Below, one piece after another: positions 63,944 through 64,000 of a stretch of 64,000 nt of DNA. The DNA comes from Forficula auricularia (Eukaryota; Arthropoda; Insecta; Dermaptera; Forficulidae): NCBI GenBank assembly GCA_024734495.1, contig JALMQS010000085.1, forward strand, positions 24,247,077 to 24,311,076, written 5' to 3'. Within the stretch, counting starts at the first letter, position 1. The number at the start of each line of letters is the position of its first letter. The notes under the pieces are model-generated. The model was given only the letters and a program-made list of their open reading frames with translations, was not told the origin of the DNA and did no database searches. The translations under genes were made by a program, and so were the position numbers.

Positions 63944-64000
63944 GTTTGAAAGGAAAGGAGGAAGGAATCCAATAAATTACACCTTATTTGGATATATGTT

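Larger units (their letters stand above)
63660..64000. mobile_element. Penelope-derived foldback, cut by window end
   Basis: Left arm AATGGAAGGCAACCCAGGGG, AAATAAGGTTTAATTTATTG, GGAATCCTTCCTCCTTTCC; right arm is the inverse, reaching the window end. Same family as 37801-38345 but better preserved: both ribozyme cores are intact. It inserted beside or into a TACCATAC end. The open frame at 63637-63861 is translation of the arm. Confidence 0.75.

Overview
This is a fragment of an AT-rich eukaryotic nuclear genome, not bacterial or viral. The evidence is short GT-AG introns, AATAAA signals, almost no long open reading frames and a very dense load of animal-type transposable elements. The mix (Penelope-like elements with GIY-YIG endonuclease, many hAT and foldback elements, tRNA-derived SINEs, LINE fragments) fits an arthropod. 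A copepod such as a sea louse is my best guess, from general character only. A 17-base N run at 8568-8584 shows this is a draft assembly.

Layout. 1-8.6 kb: a hAT remnant, a piggyBac remnant, one of two near-identical ~530-bp blocks, a three-level nested insertion (LINE inside a Penelope-derived foldback inside a TACCATAC element), and a candidate small host gene in six exons (4831-8028) whose predicted N-terminus carries an MG-N-C lipidation-type signal. 8.6-17.5 kb: foldback and Penelope-derived repeats, a Mutator-like zinc-ribbon remnant, a complete hAT deletion derivative with an 8-bp target duplication (13321-14376), a SINE and one candidate terminal exon. 17.5-34 kb: mostly repeats and featureless AT-rich DNA, a ~1-kb palindrome (22495-23487), several hAT elements (one holding two copies of a tRNA-like unit) and a LINE 3' end. 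34-42 kb: a Helitron with an internal minisatellite, a TTAA-flanked element and more foldbacks.

42.4-47.5 kb is the best-preserved coding region. A Penelope-like element on the minus strand (reverse transcriptase plus GIY-YIG endonuclease, broken by one frameshift) lies head to head with a 5'-truncated, very similar plus-strand copy. 47.5-64 kb: SINEs, TACCATAC elements, hAT MITEs, palindromes, a good candidate host terminal exon at 57986-58060, and a Penelope foldback cut by the window edge.

The common thread is Penelope-type DNA. Hammerhead-ribozyme-like cores (CTGANGA, one extra base, a short stem, GAAA, then a self-complementary stem III) recur in at least three sequence families. One of these consists of small non-coding inverted elements with clear 9-13 bp target-site duplications at five places. 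The autonomous element at 42.4-47.5 kb has the kind of enzyme that could mobilise them, but no sequence link proves that it does. No tRNA, rRNA, CRISPR or operon-type feature was found. Coordinates of degraded repeats are approximate, read by eye.
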